This document shows positions 1-6,739 of a stretch of DNA of 7,082 nucleotides, one piece after another (position 1 is the stretch's first letter; the number at the start of each line of letters is the position of its first letter). The stretch is taken from positions 1 to 7,082 of the forward strand of contig CAYXJR010000143.1 of the NCBI GenBank assembly GCA_964465145.1. Direction: 5' to 3'. The stretch is from JAUVKA01 sp964465145 (GTDB taxonomy: Bacteria; Bacteroidota; Bacteroidia; Bacteroidales; UBA12481). The notes under the pieces were generated by a model that made no database searches, was not told the origin of the DNA, and saw nothing but the letters and a program-made list of their open reading frames with translations. The position numbers were made by a program, and so were the translations under genes.

Positions 1-55
<55 letters not shown>

Positions 56-63
56 TTATAACA

Positions 64-98
64 AGGATATTAGATATTGGATGTTAGATGTTGAATGT
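64..98. repeat. Diverged heptamer array (RGATRTT-like)
   Basis: Directly after the perfect array, the period of 7 continues with a different unit. The consecutive heptamers are approximately GGATATT, AGATATT, GGATGTT, AGATGTT and GAATGTA. Each differs from its neighbour at one to three positions. The shared GGAT/AGAT core and equal period suggest an older, drifting version of the same kind of slippage array. It is non-coding. Confidence 0.7.
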
Positions 99-154
99 AA
101 CCTTTTTCGTCACCTTTTGTAACCTTTTTTGTAACCTTTCGTCACCTTTTTTTC
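97..154. repeat. Five-copy GTMACCTTT array with variable T-runs
   Basis: Five consecutive units begin GTAACC or GTCACC and are followed by three to seven T and sometimes a C: 97-108, 109-118, 119-130, 131-140 and 141-154. The A/C variants come in the order A, C, A, A, C. Unit length varies between 10 and 14 because the T-run varies. On the minus strand this is a series of A-runs each followed by GGTTAC or GGTGAC, lying about 85-140 nt past the DUF4954 stop codon. No function is evident. Confidence 0.8.
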
Positions 155-195
155 GCCTGAATATCCCACCTGGCCTCCTCATTACCCCCCTGTGT

Positions 196-218
196 CCTCC
201 CTGAATCCAAGGGGGAGG
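196..218. other. Short inverted repeat downstream of the DUF4954 gene
   Basis: CCTCCC (196-201) pairs with GGGAGG (213-218) around an 11-base loop, about 20 nt past the stop codon of the DUF4954 gene. No T-run follows on the minus strand, so it is not a standard intrinsic terminator. At most it is a weak 3'-end hairpin for the glmS-DUF4954 transcript. The rest of 155-237 shows nothing I can name. Confidence 0.25.
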
Positions 219-237
219 CTAACCTAATACACCGACC

Positions 238-2229
238 CTATGACCGCATTTTTTCAATCCAACGATTCCCTAGATTGGTTTTTTCTTTTATATGTTGGCG
301 AATGGCGGCAACGGCTGGATCCTTTTCAAAATCTCCTCTAACTTCTTCAAAATCCAAATCCCGTTCAGCTGCATTGCCATCTATTCCAAATCCGGTTTGC
401 GAAGATAAGGCAAACTCCTTTTTTGCATCCTCGTATAATAATTCGTCTAAGTCAACCACTGCCTTTTTCCAAGATTCAATGATTCCAATAATATCAGATG
501 AGCTATATTTTGAAATTGGAACACCAAATTCTTCTTCCAGCTTGCTTTTCGCCCAGGTCCACTCCATTTCATAATAATCCTTATGCCACTTTTCAAACTC
601 TAATTGGATCTTATCCAGGCTTGTTAAATTATTAGTTTCTACCTGAGATAGCATTTCATCTACTAGAGTTTTAGGTGCAAATAATCCAGCCAGATCCACC
701 CAAGCACCTGCTCCATGCTGATGGCACGATTCCAGCTTGACAAATATTTCATTCACATTTTTTACTTCCTTTTTCTCCATCCTGGAGATCAGCGTATTTC
801 CTAAAAATTTTTGTATCCCCATCGTATACAACTTTAGACCTTTCTCAAGTGCCCGTCGTTGAATTCTGCAATTTTCATAGAAATAATAATCTGAGTGTCT
901 TCCAGAATTCCCACGAAGACCATTCAATATTTTCCTTCCCTGCCACATCTTCTGAATTGTAAATGGGCTCAAAAGGTTAAAATTAATTTGATCAATTGGA
1001 TTAGGATCCTTACGCTTGTCTCTTTTGGGCCATTTTTGAGCATCCCTAATGGTGCCTACAGATTGAAGATTTACACCTGGTGCTAGCACGCTTGAGTCCT
1101 GATTCTCTATGAGATACGAGAATGGAAGATCTGTTGTGTCAGAATTTTTATAATGTCGACCCATGATGAGGGTGAACGCCCCAATGCGAGCAGGCCATAA
1201 AACATAAGAATCAGATGTAGTTTTACTCCCTCTTTCAACGACCCCTTGATGAATTGGCCCAAGCTTATACATGTGATTACTCTGATTTGAACCACTGCCC
1301 GCATTTAGGAAAGAAAAATATGCTGCGATTAATAATGTAGACTTATGATGTGTAACGGTATAGGGCCCCGCAAAAATAGAACAAGCCTCACCATGAGAAC
1401 CAATGCAATTAGAAAAAAACAAGGAGTTATTTGCTGAATAGTTTCGATCAAGCTGAACCCCTTGTCCTATAAAACATTTCTCAATAAGGGCTGAATCTGT
1501 CAGTGTTGATCCAGAGGAAATAATAAAAGATTTGATATTCACACCACTACCAATGAACACAGGATCTGTAGGAGAAGAATTTACAGAGCCTTCATCAAGC
1601 CTTGTTGCCCCCTCGATTTTAGCATGATCACCAATCCAAACATTTCGGATTACACCTGTGTTTTTAATAATACTTTCCGTTCCCACATATCCACGATCAC
1701 TTTTACGCTTCTTACTATATTTAGCGATCATCCGGTTTATTTTCTGAATAACTTTGGGACGATGGCGATATAAAGCCAGGATATAGGCCAGATGGGCAGA
1801 TAGTCGGTCATACATAAGAACTTCTCGTCCACCTGTTTCACTCATGGTAGCGATCCCTATTCCATTCCCAAAAGATGTTTCACCCTCAATAAACAGGATT
1901 TCAATATTCTCAATGATGGCCCTATTCGAAATGTCATAATTGGCAATATAATTGCGGACACCAGAAATAAAACTCTCATCTCCTACTGTACAATTGTGCA
2001 ACCTTGACGCGTATATTCCTGAAGGACGTTTCAGATTGCCTGGGAAATCAATATCCTCAGTAAAACTTCCCAAACGGATATTACCAGAAAAAGAACTACG
2101 AGAAACGCGTTTTGGATCAAAACCAGCACTAACCTCAATATTCTTCCAGGAATCAGCCTGATTGCCTTGTGATACAAGAATTTCTATTTCATTATCACTT
2201 AGCGACCGAAAGGTATTTTTTATCATCAT
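238..2229 (-). CDS. DUF4954 family protein with left-handed beta-helix-like region
   Basis: A 663-residue protein that I recognise as DUF4954, a Bacteroidota family of unknown biochemical function; the length is typical. The N-terminus (about 7-54) has a helical stretch and then an FSGNIRLGSF segment. Residues about 70-130 and 180-395 are rich in isoleucine/valine-glycine turns such as VWIGDHAKIEG, FIGSGVNIKS and CFIGQGVQL. These resemble the hexapeptide coils of left-handed beta-helix acyl- and nucleotidyltransferases. A basic helical insert lies at about 143-180. Residues about 288-375 (GPYTVTHHKST, then GPIHQGVVERG, then WPARIGAFTLIMGRHY) look like the conserved, histidine-bearing core. 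The C-terminal third (about 410-663) is mostly helical and charged. It starts 3 nt after the glmS stop, so it is probably co-translated with glmS. ATG-ATG makes the start ambiguous by one codon. There is no signal peptide or membrane segment, so it is probably cytosolic. A link to amino-sugar metabolism is inferred from context only. Confidence 0.88.
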   Translation of the reverse strand: MMIKNTFRSLSDNEIEILVSQGNQADSWKNIEVSAGFDPKRVSRSSFSGNIRLGSFTEDIDFPGNLKRPSGIYASRLHNCTVGDESFISGVRNYIANYDISNRAIIENIEILFIEGETSFGNGIGIATMSETGGREVLMYDRLSAHLAYILALYRHRPKVIQKINRMIAKYSKKRKSDRGYVGTESIIKNTGVIRNVWIGDHAKIEGATRLDEGSVNSSPTDPVFIGSGVNIKSFIISSGSTLTDSALIEKCFIGQGVQLDRNYSANNSLFFSNCIGSHGEACSIFAGPYTVTHHKSTLLIAAYFSFLNAGSGSNQSNHMYKLGPIHQGVVERGSKTTSDSYVLWPARIGAFTLIMGRHYKNSDTTDLPFSYLIENQDSSVLAPGVNLQSVGTIRDAQKWPKRDKRKDPNPIDQINFNLLSPFTIQKMWQGRKILNGLRGNSGRHSDYYFYENCRIQRRALEKGLKLYTMGIQKFLGNTLISRMEKKEVKNVNEIFVKLESCHQHGAGAWVDLAGLFAPKTLVDEMLSQVETNNLTSLDKIQLEFEKWHKDYYEMEWTWAKSKLEEEFGVPISKYSSSDIIGIIESWKKAVVDLDELLYEDAKKEFALSSQTGFGIDGNAAERDLDFEEVRGDFEKDPAVAAIRQHIKEKTNLGNRWIEKMRS

Positions 2230-2232
2230 TGT

Positions 2233-4068
2233 TTACTCAACCGTTACTGATTTGGCAAGATTTCTTGGTTGATCAACATCACATCCACGCATCACTGCAA
2301 CATGATAGGCCAACAACTGGAGCGGCACTACAGACAGAAGAACGGCAAACTCGGGATTTGTTTGTTTTACGGCAATTGTATGATCCGCTATCTTCTGTAT
2401 TTCCTGATCTCCTTCGGTTACAATGGCTATAACCATTCCCTTTCTGGCTTTAATCTCCTGGATATTACTGATTACCTTTTCAGTGGTCTGGTCCATTGTG
2501 GCCACAACGATTACTGGCATATTTTCATCAACCAATGCAATGGGGCCATGCTTCATTTCAGCCGCAGGATATCCTTCTGCATGAATGTAGGATATTTCCT
2601 TAAGCTTCAAAGCTCCTTCAAGAGCCACAGGAAAGAAGACTCCCCTTCCCATGTATAATGCATTGGGTGAATCTTTGATGAGTTCGGCAATTGCAATAAT
2701 CTCTTTTTCTGTCTTAAGAGCATGTTCCATTTTCGTAGGGATAGTCACCAATTCAGCTAATAATTTTTCAAATCTATCTTGTGTCAGGTTTCCATTTTGC
2801 CTTCCAATGGTCAAAGCCATCATAAAGAGAACCGTTACTTGTGCTGTAAACGCTTTTGTACTGGCAACGCCGATTTCAGGACCAGTATGAGTATATACTC
2901 CTGCATCAGTTTCTCTGGGTATACTAGAACCAACCACATTGCAAATACCTATTACAGTTGCTCCTTTTCCCTTGGCTAGTCGAATGGCAGCCAAAGTATC
3001 GGCCGTTTCACCACTTTGCGAAATAGCAATGACAATATCATCTGGTCCAATGATGGGATTCCTGTATCTAAATTCTGAGCTATACTCTACTTCAACAGGA
3101 ACCCGGGCAAACTCTTCGAAGTAATATTCACCCACAAGTCCTGCATGCCAAGAGGTTCCGCAAGCTGTAATGATTATCCTTTTAGCCTTATAAAATTTAG
3201 GCAAAACCTCCAGTAATCCTCCCAATTGAATTCCTCTGTTATCTGGTAACACACGACCTCTAAATGTATCCTGAATTGCTCTGGGCTGCTCAAAAATCTC
3301 TTTGAGCATAAAATGGGCATATCCCTCTTTGTCAATTTCTCCAATTGAAAGATCAAGCTCTTCAATTTCAGGTTTGTGACTGGGATTACTCAGCGTCTTT
3401 AATACCAATTCATCTCTTCTAATAATGGCTAGATCATTATCATTCAGATAAATCACATTCGTGGTATGCTCAACGAGAGGAGTAGCATCAGAAGCCAGGT
3501 AATACTCACCTTCACCAACGCCAATAACAAGTGGACTTCCTTTACGGGCAGCAAATATGGTATCGGGCTCATTCTTACAAGCCACAACAATTCCATAGGC
3601 ACCTTCCACCTTATTGCAAGCCATCTGAACAGCCTGCTCGGCTGAAACATCAACTTCAAGATATAGATGTTCAATCAAGTTTACGAAAACTTCTGTATCT
3701 GTTTCTCCACAGAATTCAACCTCTCTGGATAATAGATGCTTTTTTATGGATGCATAATTCTCGATAATCCCATTGTGGACCATTGTGAAGTGGCCACGGA
3801 ATGAAACATGAGGATGTGCATTGATTTCGTTGGGTTCTCCATGAGTAGCCCAACGTGTATGTCCCATACCAATTGTACCTGTCTTTGAATGAGAAACATA
3901 TCGATTTTCCAGATCCTTTACCTTGCCTTTTACTTTCTGAACGTGAATACCATCATGGATCAGGGCAATGCCTGCAGAATCATATCCTCGGTATTCTAGT
4001 CGCTTGAGTCCACTAAGCAGAATAGGATAGGCATCCTTGCTTCCGATGTAACCAACAATTCCACACAT
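2233..4068 (-). CDS. glmS: Glutamine--fructose-6-phosphate aminotransferase (isomerizing), GlmS
   Basis: A 611-residue cytosolic enzyme, full length for the family. It converts fructose-6-phosphate and glutamine to glucosamine-6-phosphate and glutamate, the first committed step to UDP-GlcNAc, peptidoglycan and lipid A. The N-terminal class II glutaminase starts MCGIVGYIG. Cys2 becomes the catalytic nucleophile after Met removal. TRWATHG (71-77), HNG (98-100) and GETDTE (121-126) form the glutamine site. Two SIS sugar-isomerase domains follow at about 290-430 and 460-600. Their motifs are TACGTSWHAG (301-310), SQSGET (350-355) and HAEGYPAAEMKHGP (496-509, with the family's catalytic His at 507). 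The conserved C-terminal tail KSVTVE supplies Lys606. Every key residue I checked is present, so it should be active. The ATG at 4068 gives the obligatory Met-Cys start. It is the first gene of an operon with the DUF4954 gene. Confidence 0.98.
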   Translation of the reverse strand: MCGIVGYIGSKDAYPILLSGLKRLEYRGYDSAGIALIHDGIHVQKVKGKVKDLENRYVSHSKTGTIGMGHTRWATHGEPNEINAHPHVSFRGHFTMVHNGIIENYASIKKHLLSREVEFCGETDTEVFVNLIEHLYLEVDVSAEQAVQMACNKVEGAYGIVVACKNEPDTIFAARKGSPLVIGVGEGEYYLASDATPLVEHTTNVIYLNDNDLAIIRRDELVLKTLSNPSHKPEIEELDLSIGEIDKEGYAHFMLKEIFEQPRAIQDTFRGRVLPDNRGIQLGGLLEVLPKFYKAKRIIITACGTSWHAGLVGEYYFEEFARVPVEVEYSSEFRYRNPIIGPDDIVIAISQSGETADTLAAIRLAKGKGATVIGICNVVGSSIPRETDAGVYTHTGPEIGVASTKAFTAQVTVLFMMALTIGRQNGNLTQDRFEKLLAELVTIPTKMEHALKTEKEIIAIAELIKDSPNALYMGRGVFFPVALEGALKLKEISYIHAEGYPAAEMKHGPIALVDENMPVIVVATMDQTTEKVISNIQEIKARKGMVIAIVTEGDQEIQKIADHTIAVKQTNPEFAVLLSVVPLQLLAYHVAVMRGCDVDQPRNLAKSVTVE

Positions 4069-4106
4069 AGTTCTTCGATGTAAGTGTCATTCAAAAAATG
4101 GTAAAA

Positions 4107-4114
4107 CAAAGCTA
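4107..4114 (-). promoter_or_regulatory. glmS promoter -7 box (Bacteroidota type)
   Basis: TAGCTTTG on the minus strand matches the Bacteroidota -7 consensus TAnnTTTG exactly. It lies 38 nt before the glmS ATG, so the predicted leader is about 30 nt. That is too short for the glmS ribozyme found in some Firmicutes, and no such structure is seen. I found no convincing TTTG -33 element at the usual spacing. Confidence 0.55.
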
Positions 4115-4192
4115 ACTCATTATTTGGTTTCTGAATCCCATTGAACGCCTGATCAGGGAACAAGGGGAATAAATGTCACCTAATTAACGGCG

Positions 4193-4210
4193 AACGCAGT
4201 GAGCGTTTTT
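4193..4210 (+). terminator. Small hairpin with T-run, oriented on the plus strand
   Basis: AACGC (4193-4197) pairs with GCGTT (4203-4207) around AGTGA, and the plus strand then continues with T to give GCGTTTTT. This resembles a short intrinsic terminator for plus-strand transcription, although no plus-strand gene lies upstream. On the minus strand the stem sits 50-70 nt past the hipA stop but has no T-tail. It could therefore only be a weak 3' hairpin of hipBA. Other palindromes in this 192-base gap are CCTGATCAGG (4148-4157) and TTAAATATTTAA (4221-4232), with no clear role. Confidence 0.25.
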
Positions 4211-4260
4211 ATTCCAGAGCTTAAATATTTAAAGTTGAGGGTTTAGAGGTAGTCAACTGG

Positions 4261-5559
4261 CTACATCGGACTTAGTTTCCGTAATGTTTTGTCAATTAAG
4301 CCTATATGTTCAGGGTTCACTTCTGCTTCCTGCGCAAATTGTGGCCATTGCGAAACCGTTTCAGTGATTTCCTGAATGATCCGGCGGGCGTTTTTTATAT
4401 CCGCTTTTTCGGCAACCGCTATCAAATCGTTTTGGTTGAAATAATCCCGTTTATTATTCAGGGATAGCTGATGCCGGTTTGTCCATTGACCTGATGGGGA
4501 ATAGGCATAACATATATCGTATGCGGGGGCTAAAAACCATTCACTGGACCGATTCATGATAAAAGAATGGTTTTTGGTATGATCGTCCTGATTGCGGGCA
4601 ATTACATTAAAAACCATTCGTCGAAACATTTGTTCCATATCATTGTATGGAAGATACAAACGCCGCATCGTTTGAAAGATTTGCTCATACGAATACCGTT
4701 CGTCTCTATCGAAATGAGCTATTGCACAAAGCGTTTGTACGTGGAGTTTTTCGCCGGCATCGGTGAGGTCGAAGCGTTTTGTCATAAAGTGTGCGTGATC
4801 GCCTACCGGCAGCAGGCGACATTCGGTCATCCTGATACCACAAGCCGTAGCCATTTTGTAGTAAGCATACTCAATTTTCCCGATTCCTGCCGGGTTGTCT
4901 TTTATTTTCCCCCCTTCCACTCCGTCGAATTTTAACAGCCAATAGGTAAATCCGTCGGGAGCTCGTACCTGACCGGAACGCACTTCGCCCGTTTCTTCAT
5001 TGAATGCAATGATGGCTTTGGGTTTCGCCCCTCCAGCTGAAGTCCCCACGCGCAAAATATCAAGAAAAGTTTTATTTGTTCTTTTCAGGTCGACTGAAAA
5101 TTGCTTGCGTTGGTTCAATATCTGCTTTACCAACTCGGTAAGCGCTTCCATTTCGATGCGCGAAGAATCATTTAAACCGGCAATATTCGTAGCCGGTTCG
5201 TATTCAAGCGCTCCCATACCTCGTTTACCGATATAGCATAACCTATCCAATGGGGTCACGAATACCTTCATACCCTTGGATGCAAACCATTCGTCAATTA
5301 TGCTGTTTCCGTAATCGTCCGGTAAGGAATCAGCCAATAATCCCGGAAGACCTTTGAAGGTTTTACCCCGGTGGGCCGGAAAAGAAAATTGGCGCTCTCC
5401 CCTTCTGATATCGCCCAAAGGCATCATAATCGGGGAGATGTCCCACCCGGAATCGGCGAACGTGTCGTAAAATTCAATTGTTGCAAATTCCCTTTCTGTA
5501 TCCCAAATGATTGCCGCCACCGCTTTGCCCCATAATGTGACCTTCAGCACCGTTTCCAT
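4261..5559 (-). CDS. hipA: HipA-family serine/threonine kinase toxin
   Basis: A 432-residue protein close in length to E. coli HipA (440). The family phosphorylates a cytosolic target; for E. coli HipA this is glutamyl-tRNA synthetase, which stalls translation. The target here is not known. The N-terminal subdomain (about 1-120) includes the DSLPDDYGN stretch (78-85) typical of the family. The Ser/Gly-rich ATP loop is VGTSAGGAKPKA (171-182), where Ser174 matches the autophosphorylation-loop position. KFD (210-212) follows. The catalytic segment ARNQDDHTKNHSF spans 321-333, with an Asp-x-His-x-x-Asn arrangement including Asp325/326 and Asn330. The metal-binding motif is APAYDI (344-349) with Asp348. 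All kinase motifs look intact. The ATG lies 5 nt after the hipB stop, so expression should be coupled to its antitoxin. By eye it seems richer in G+C than the DUF4954 gene, which fits horizontal acquisition. Confidence 0.93.
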   Translation of the reverse strand: METVLKVTLWGKAVAAIIWDTEREFATIEFYDTFADSGWDISPIMMPLGDIRRGERQFSFPAHRGKTFKGLPGLLADSLPDDYGNSIIDEWFASKGMKVFVTPLDRLCYIGKRGMGALEYEPATNIAGLNDSSRIEMEALTELVKQILNQRKQFSVDLKRTNKTFLDILRVGTSAGGAKPKAIIAFNEETGEVRSGQVRAPDGFTYWLLKFDGVEGGKIKDNPAGIGKIEYAYYKMATACGIRMTECRLLPVGDHAHFMTKRFDLTDAGEKLHVQTLCAIAHFDRDERYSYEQIFQTMRRLYLPYNDMEQMFRRMVFNVIARNQDDHTKNHSFIMNRSSEWFLAPAYDICYAYSPSGQWTNRHQLSLNNKRDYFNQNDLIAVAEKADIKNARRIIQEITETVSQWPQFAQEAEVNPEHIGLIDKTLRKLSPM

Positions 5560-5564
5560 TACTC

Positions 5565-5867
5565 TTATTTTTGAGGCCGTATTCGTTGCGGTATTTTACC
5601 TTTTTGCTTAATCATTTCAACCGGACTTGGGCCGATCTCGGGTAAAAGCAGTTCCAGATTATCCAGCAGGCGCAACACTCTTAAAACAGGAATGAACATA
5701 CTTAATGAGACCGATTTGCCTTGTTCGATCTGTGCCACAGTATAAAGACTTATGCCTGCCCGATCTGCCAGTTCCTGTTGTGTTATTTTTTTTCGTAGAC
5801 GATACGTTCTTACCCGCTTGCCGATCTCCTCAATGATTGCCGAATTGTTTAAGCTATTCCAATCCAT
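5565..5867 (-). CDS. hipB: HipB-like XRE-family antitoxin / transcriptional repressor
   Basis: A 100-residue DNA-binding protein that should neutralise the adjacent HipA and repress its own promoter. The XRE/Cro-type helix-turn-helix runs from about residue 12 to 65. Its recognition region is KITQQELADRAGISLYTVAQ, followed by IEQGKSVSLSMFIPVLRVL, a typical antitoxin HTH signature. The basic tail (KQKGKIPQRIRPQK) is rich in Lys, Arg and Pro and could be the flexible HipA-contacting or DNA-contacting end. I chose the ATG at 5867 over a TTG at 5891. The TTG lies inside the predicted -7 promoter box, while the ATG has AGGA a few bases upstream and gives the natural N-terminus before the HTH. It ends 5 nt before hipA, giving the standard antitoxin-first order. 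Confidence 0.92.
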   Translation of the reverse strand: MDWNSLNNSAIIEEIGKRVRTYRLRKKITQQELADRAGISLYTVAQIEQGKSVSLSMFIPVLRVLRLLDNLELLLPEIGPSPVEMIKQKGKIPQRIRPQK

Positions 5868-5888
5868 AATCCTGTTTTTGCATAACAG

Positions 5889-5896
5889 CAAAGATA
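5889..5896 (-). promoter_or_regulatory. hipBA promoter -7 box (Bacteroidota type)
   Basis: TATCTTTG on the minus strand fits TAnnTTTG exactly, 21 nt before the hipB ATG. Transcription would then start about 15 nt before that codon. The upstream DNA (about 5897-5960) is very AT-rich. A GTTAT half-site at 5920-5924 faces ATAAC at 5894-5898 on the plus strand, and another ATAAC lies at 5882-5886. These could be HipB operator half-sites, but in such AT-rich sequence they may be chance. Confidence 0.5.
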
Positions 5897-6036
5897 ACTT
5901 TTATTTTTATATAATCATTGTTATTGCAGTATTTAACTCAATATAATTGTCATAATAACTGTATTTGCGGGTTTTATTTTTACGATTATTCGTTTGTGTG
6001 AAGTCAAAATTCCAAACAACTATCCGGCCCTTTGTT

Positions 6037-6363
6037 TCACCGGCCACTTGTCGGGGCAGGGATTGGGTCGAGGCCGGCTTTGCTGAATGTGTACATTGCG
6101 CGGGGCATGTGGATGGCGCTGGTTACCAGGACTAATTGTGATGAATCGGCGTATAGCTTTTTATATTCTTCTGCTTCCTGGCGGGTATTTTTGGGTTGCG
6201 TTGAAAGACGGATGTGATCCTTCTCTACACCCAATAATTGGGCTGTTTCTGACAGAACCTCTGCCTGGGATATTGTTCCTTTGCCTTTATATCCTGATGT
6301 TATGATTGTGCTGCCGGTTAGCTTTGCAAGGAGATCAAGACTTAAACTGCCCATATAACCCAA
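6037..6363 (-). pseudogene. Fragment of an ElyC/SanA/YdcF-type (DUF218) protein
   Basis: About 108 codons resemble the central part of DUF218 proteins, envelope-associated proteins of roughly 200-260 residues. Visible family features are STIITSGYKGKG (18-29), SQAEVLSETAQLLGV (32-46), PKNTRQEAEEY (57-67), LVLVTSAIHMPRAM (77-90) and GLDPIPAPT (97-105). The N-terminal part is missing, including the usual membrane anchor and the VVLGG-type strand. The frame is closed by a TAA four codons upstream of the first possible codon, a TTG at 6363. The C-terminus stops right after PAPTSGR, where relatives continue for another 40 or more residues. No ATG start or promoter is seen. A neighbouring frame (6335-6409, starting MTHNKKPPAV) runs into this region, so a frameshift at about 6363 is possible. 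I read it as a decayed remnant of an envelope or polysaccharide-related gene. Confidence 0.7.
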
Positions 6364-6409
6364 CCAATAGGGTTAAACGAACTGCCGGTGGTTTTTTGTT
6401 GTGAGTCAT

Positions 6410-6524
6410 TTATATAGTTTCGGGCTCGATTACCTTTAGTCCATCAATATTTTCGAAATCTTTTGTATTACGGGTTAGAATATCCAATTGCAATATTGGT
6501 GTCGATTAATATCTTTCGTCCCAT
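6410..6524 (-). pseudogene. Internally deleted VapC-like PIN-domain toxin
   Basis: The ATG at 6524 overlaps the end of the antitoxin gene by 19 nt and opens MGRKILIDTNIAI. This is the classic PIN-domain first strand carrying the first catalytic Asp. After GYSNP the frame hits TAA at 6468-6470. In another frame, 6487 to 6410 encodes LDILTRNTKDFENIDGLKVI followed by EPETI and a stop, the typical PIN-domain C-terminus. An intact VapC has about 130 residues, so roughly 85-95 residues of the middle are gone, including the family's other acidic metal ligands. The two halves meet near GCAATTGGATATT (6479-6491), where CAATTG could belong to either side. The product cannot be an active RNase. Family assignment rests on the two end motifs and on the antitoxin upstream. 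Confidence 0.75.
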
Positions 6525-6715
6525 TCTGCTCTTTCTTTTTCGATGGTTTCAATCATTTCTTTTGCACGGGAACTTGAGATTGCCCCTCTAAGTTGTCTCG
6601 ACAGATTTTTATTCTTTATTTCCTTTTTAGGCAATACAATTAAACCGGCCTGTTCCATTCCTTTTAAAATTGCTAATGCATCCTGATTAATGATATTTAT
6701 CTTTAATGTTTCCAT
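6506..6715 (-). CDS. VapB-like antitoxin, apparently orphaned
   Basis: A 69-residue protein of the small-antitoxin type. The N-terminal part (about 1-30: METLKINIINQDALAILKGM, then EQAGLIVLPK) predicts a strand followed by a helix, as in the dimerising DNA-binding part of many Bacteroidota antitoxins. The C-terminal part (about 40-69) is charged and helical (RGAISSSRAKEMIETIEKER, then AEWDERY). This is like the toxin-wrapping tail of antitoxins paired with PIN toxins. Its stop overlaps the start of the vapC remnant by 19 nt, the usual tight antitoxin-toxin coupling. The frame is undamaged and has its own -7 box. It may still act as a repressor or as an antidote to related toxins, but its own partner is broken. 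Similarity to a named VapB subfamily is not certain. Confidence 0.72.
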   Translation of the reverse strand: METLKINIINQDALAILKGMEQAGLIVLPKKEIKNKNLSRQLRGAISSSRAKEMIETIEKERAEWDERY

Positions 6716-6731
6716 GTGTTATCTATTTTTA

Positions 6732-6739
6732 CAAAGCTA
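6732..6739 (-). promoter_or_regulatory. Promoter -7 box of the vapB-like antitoxin
   Basis: TAGCTTTG on the minus strand matches TAnnTTTG and lies 16 nt before the antitoxin ATG, predicting a very short leader of about 10 nt. The box is identical to the one before glmS. No good -33 element is visible: a TTG at 6752-6754 is only 12 nt upstream, too close for the usual spacing. Confidence 0.5.

Noticed and set aside
275..574. Plus-strand open frame of 99 codons
   Set aside because: It lies wholly inside the DUF4954 gene on the opposite strand. Its composition (Ser/Lys runs, no family motif) is that of an antisense shadow.
2169..3124. Several overlapping plus-strand frames opposite glmS
   Set aside because: All are antisense to highly conserved GlmS coding sequence, have no motifs or promoters, and overlap one another.
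4069..4106. Possible glmS ribozyme or riboswitch in the glmS leader
   Set aside because: The leader predicted from the -7 box is only about 30 nt, far too short for the ribozyme, and the lineage is not one known to use it.
4567..4935. Plus-strand frame of 122 codons opposite hipA
   Set aside because: It is fully antisense to the intact hipA, and its predicted protein resembles no family I know.
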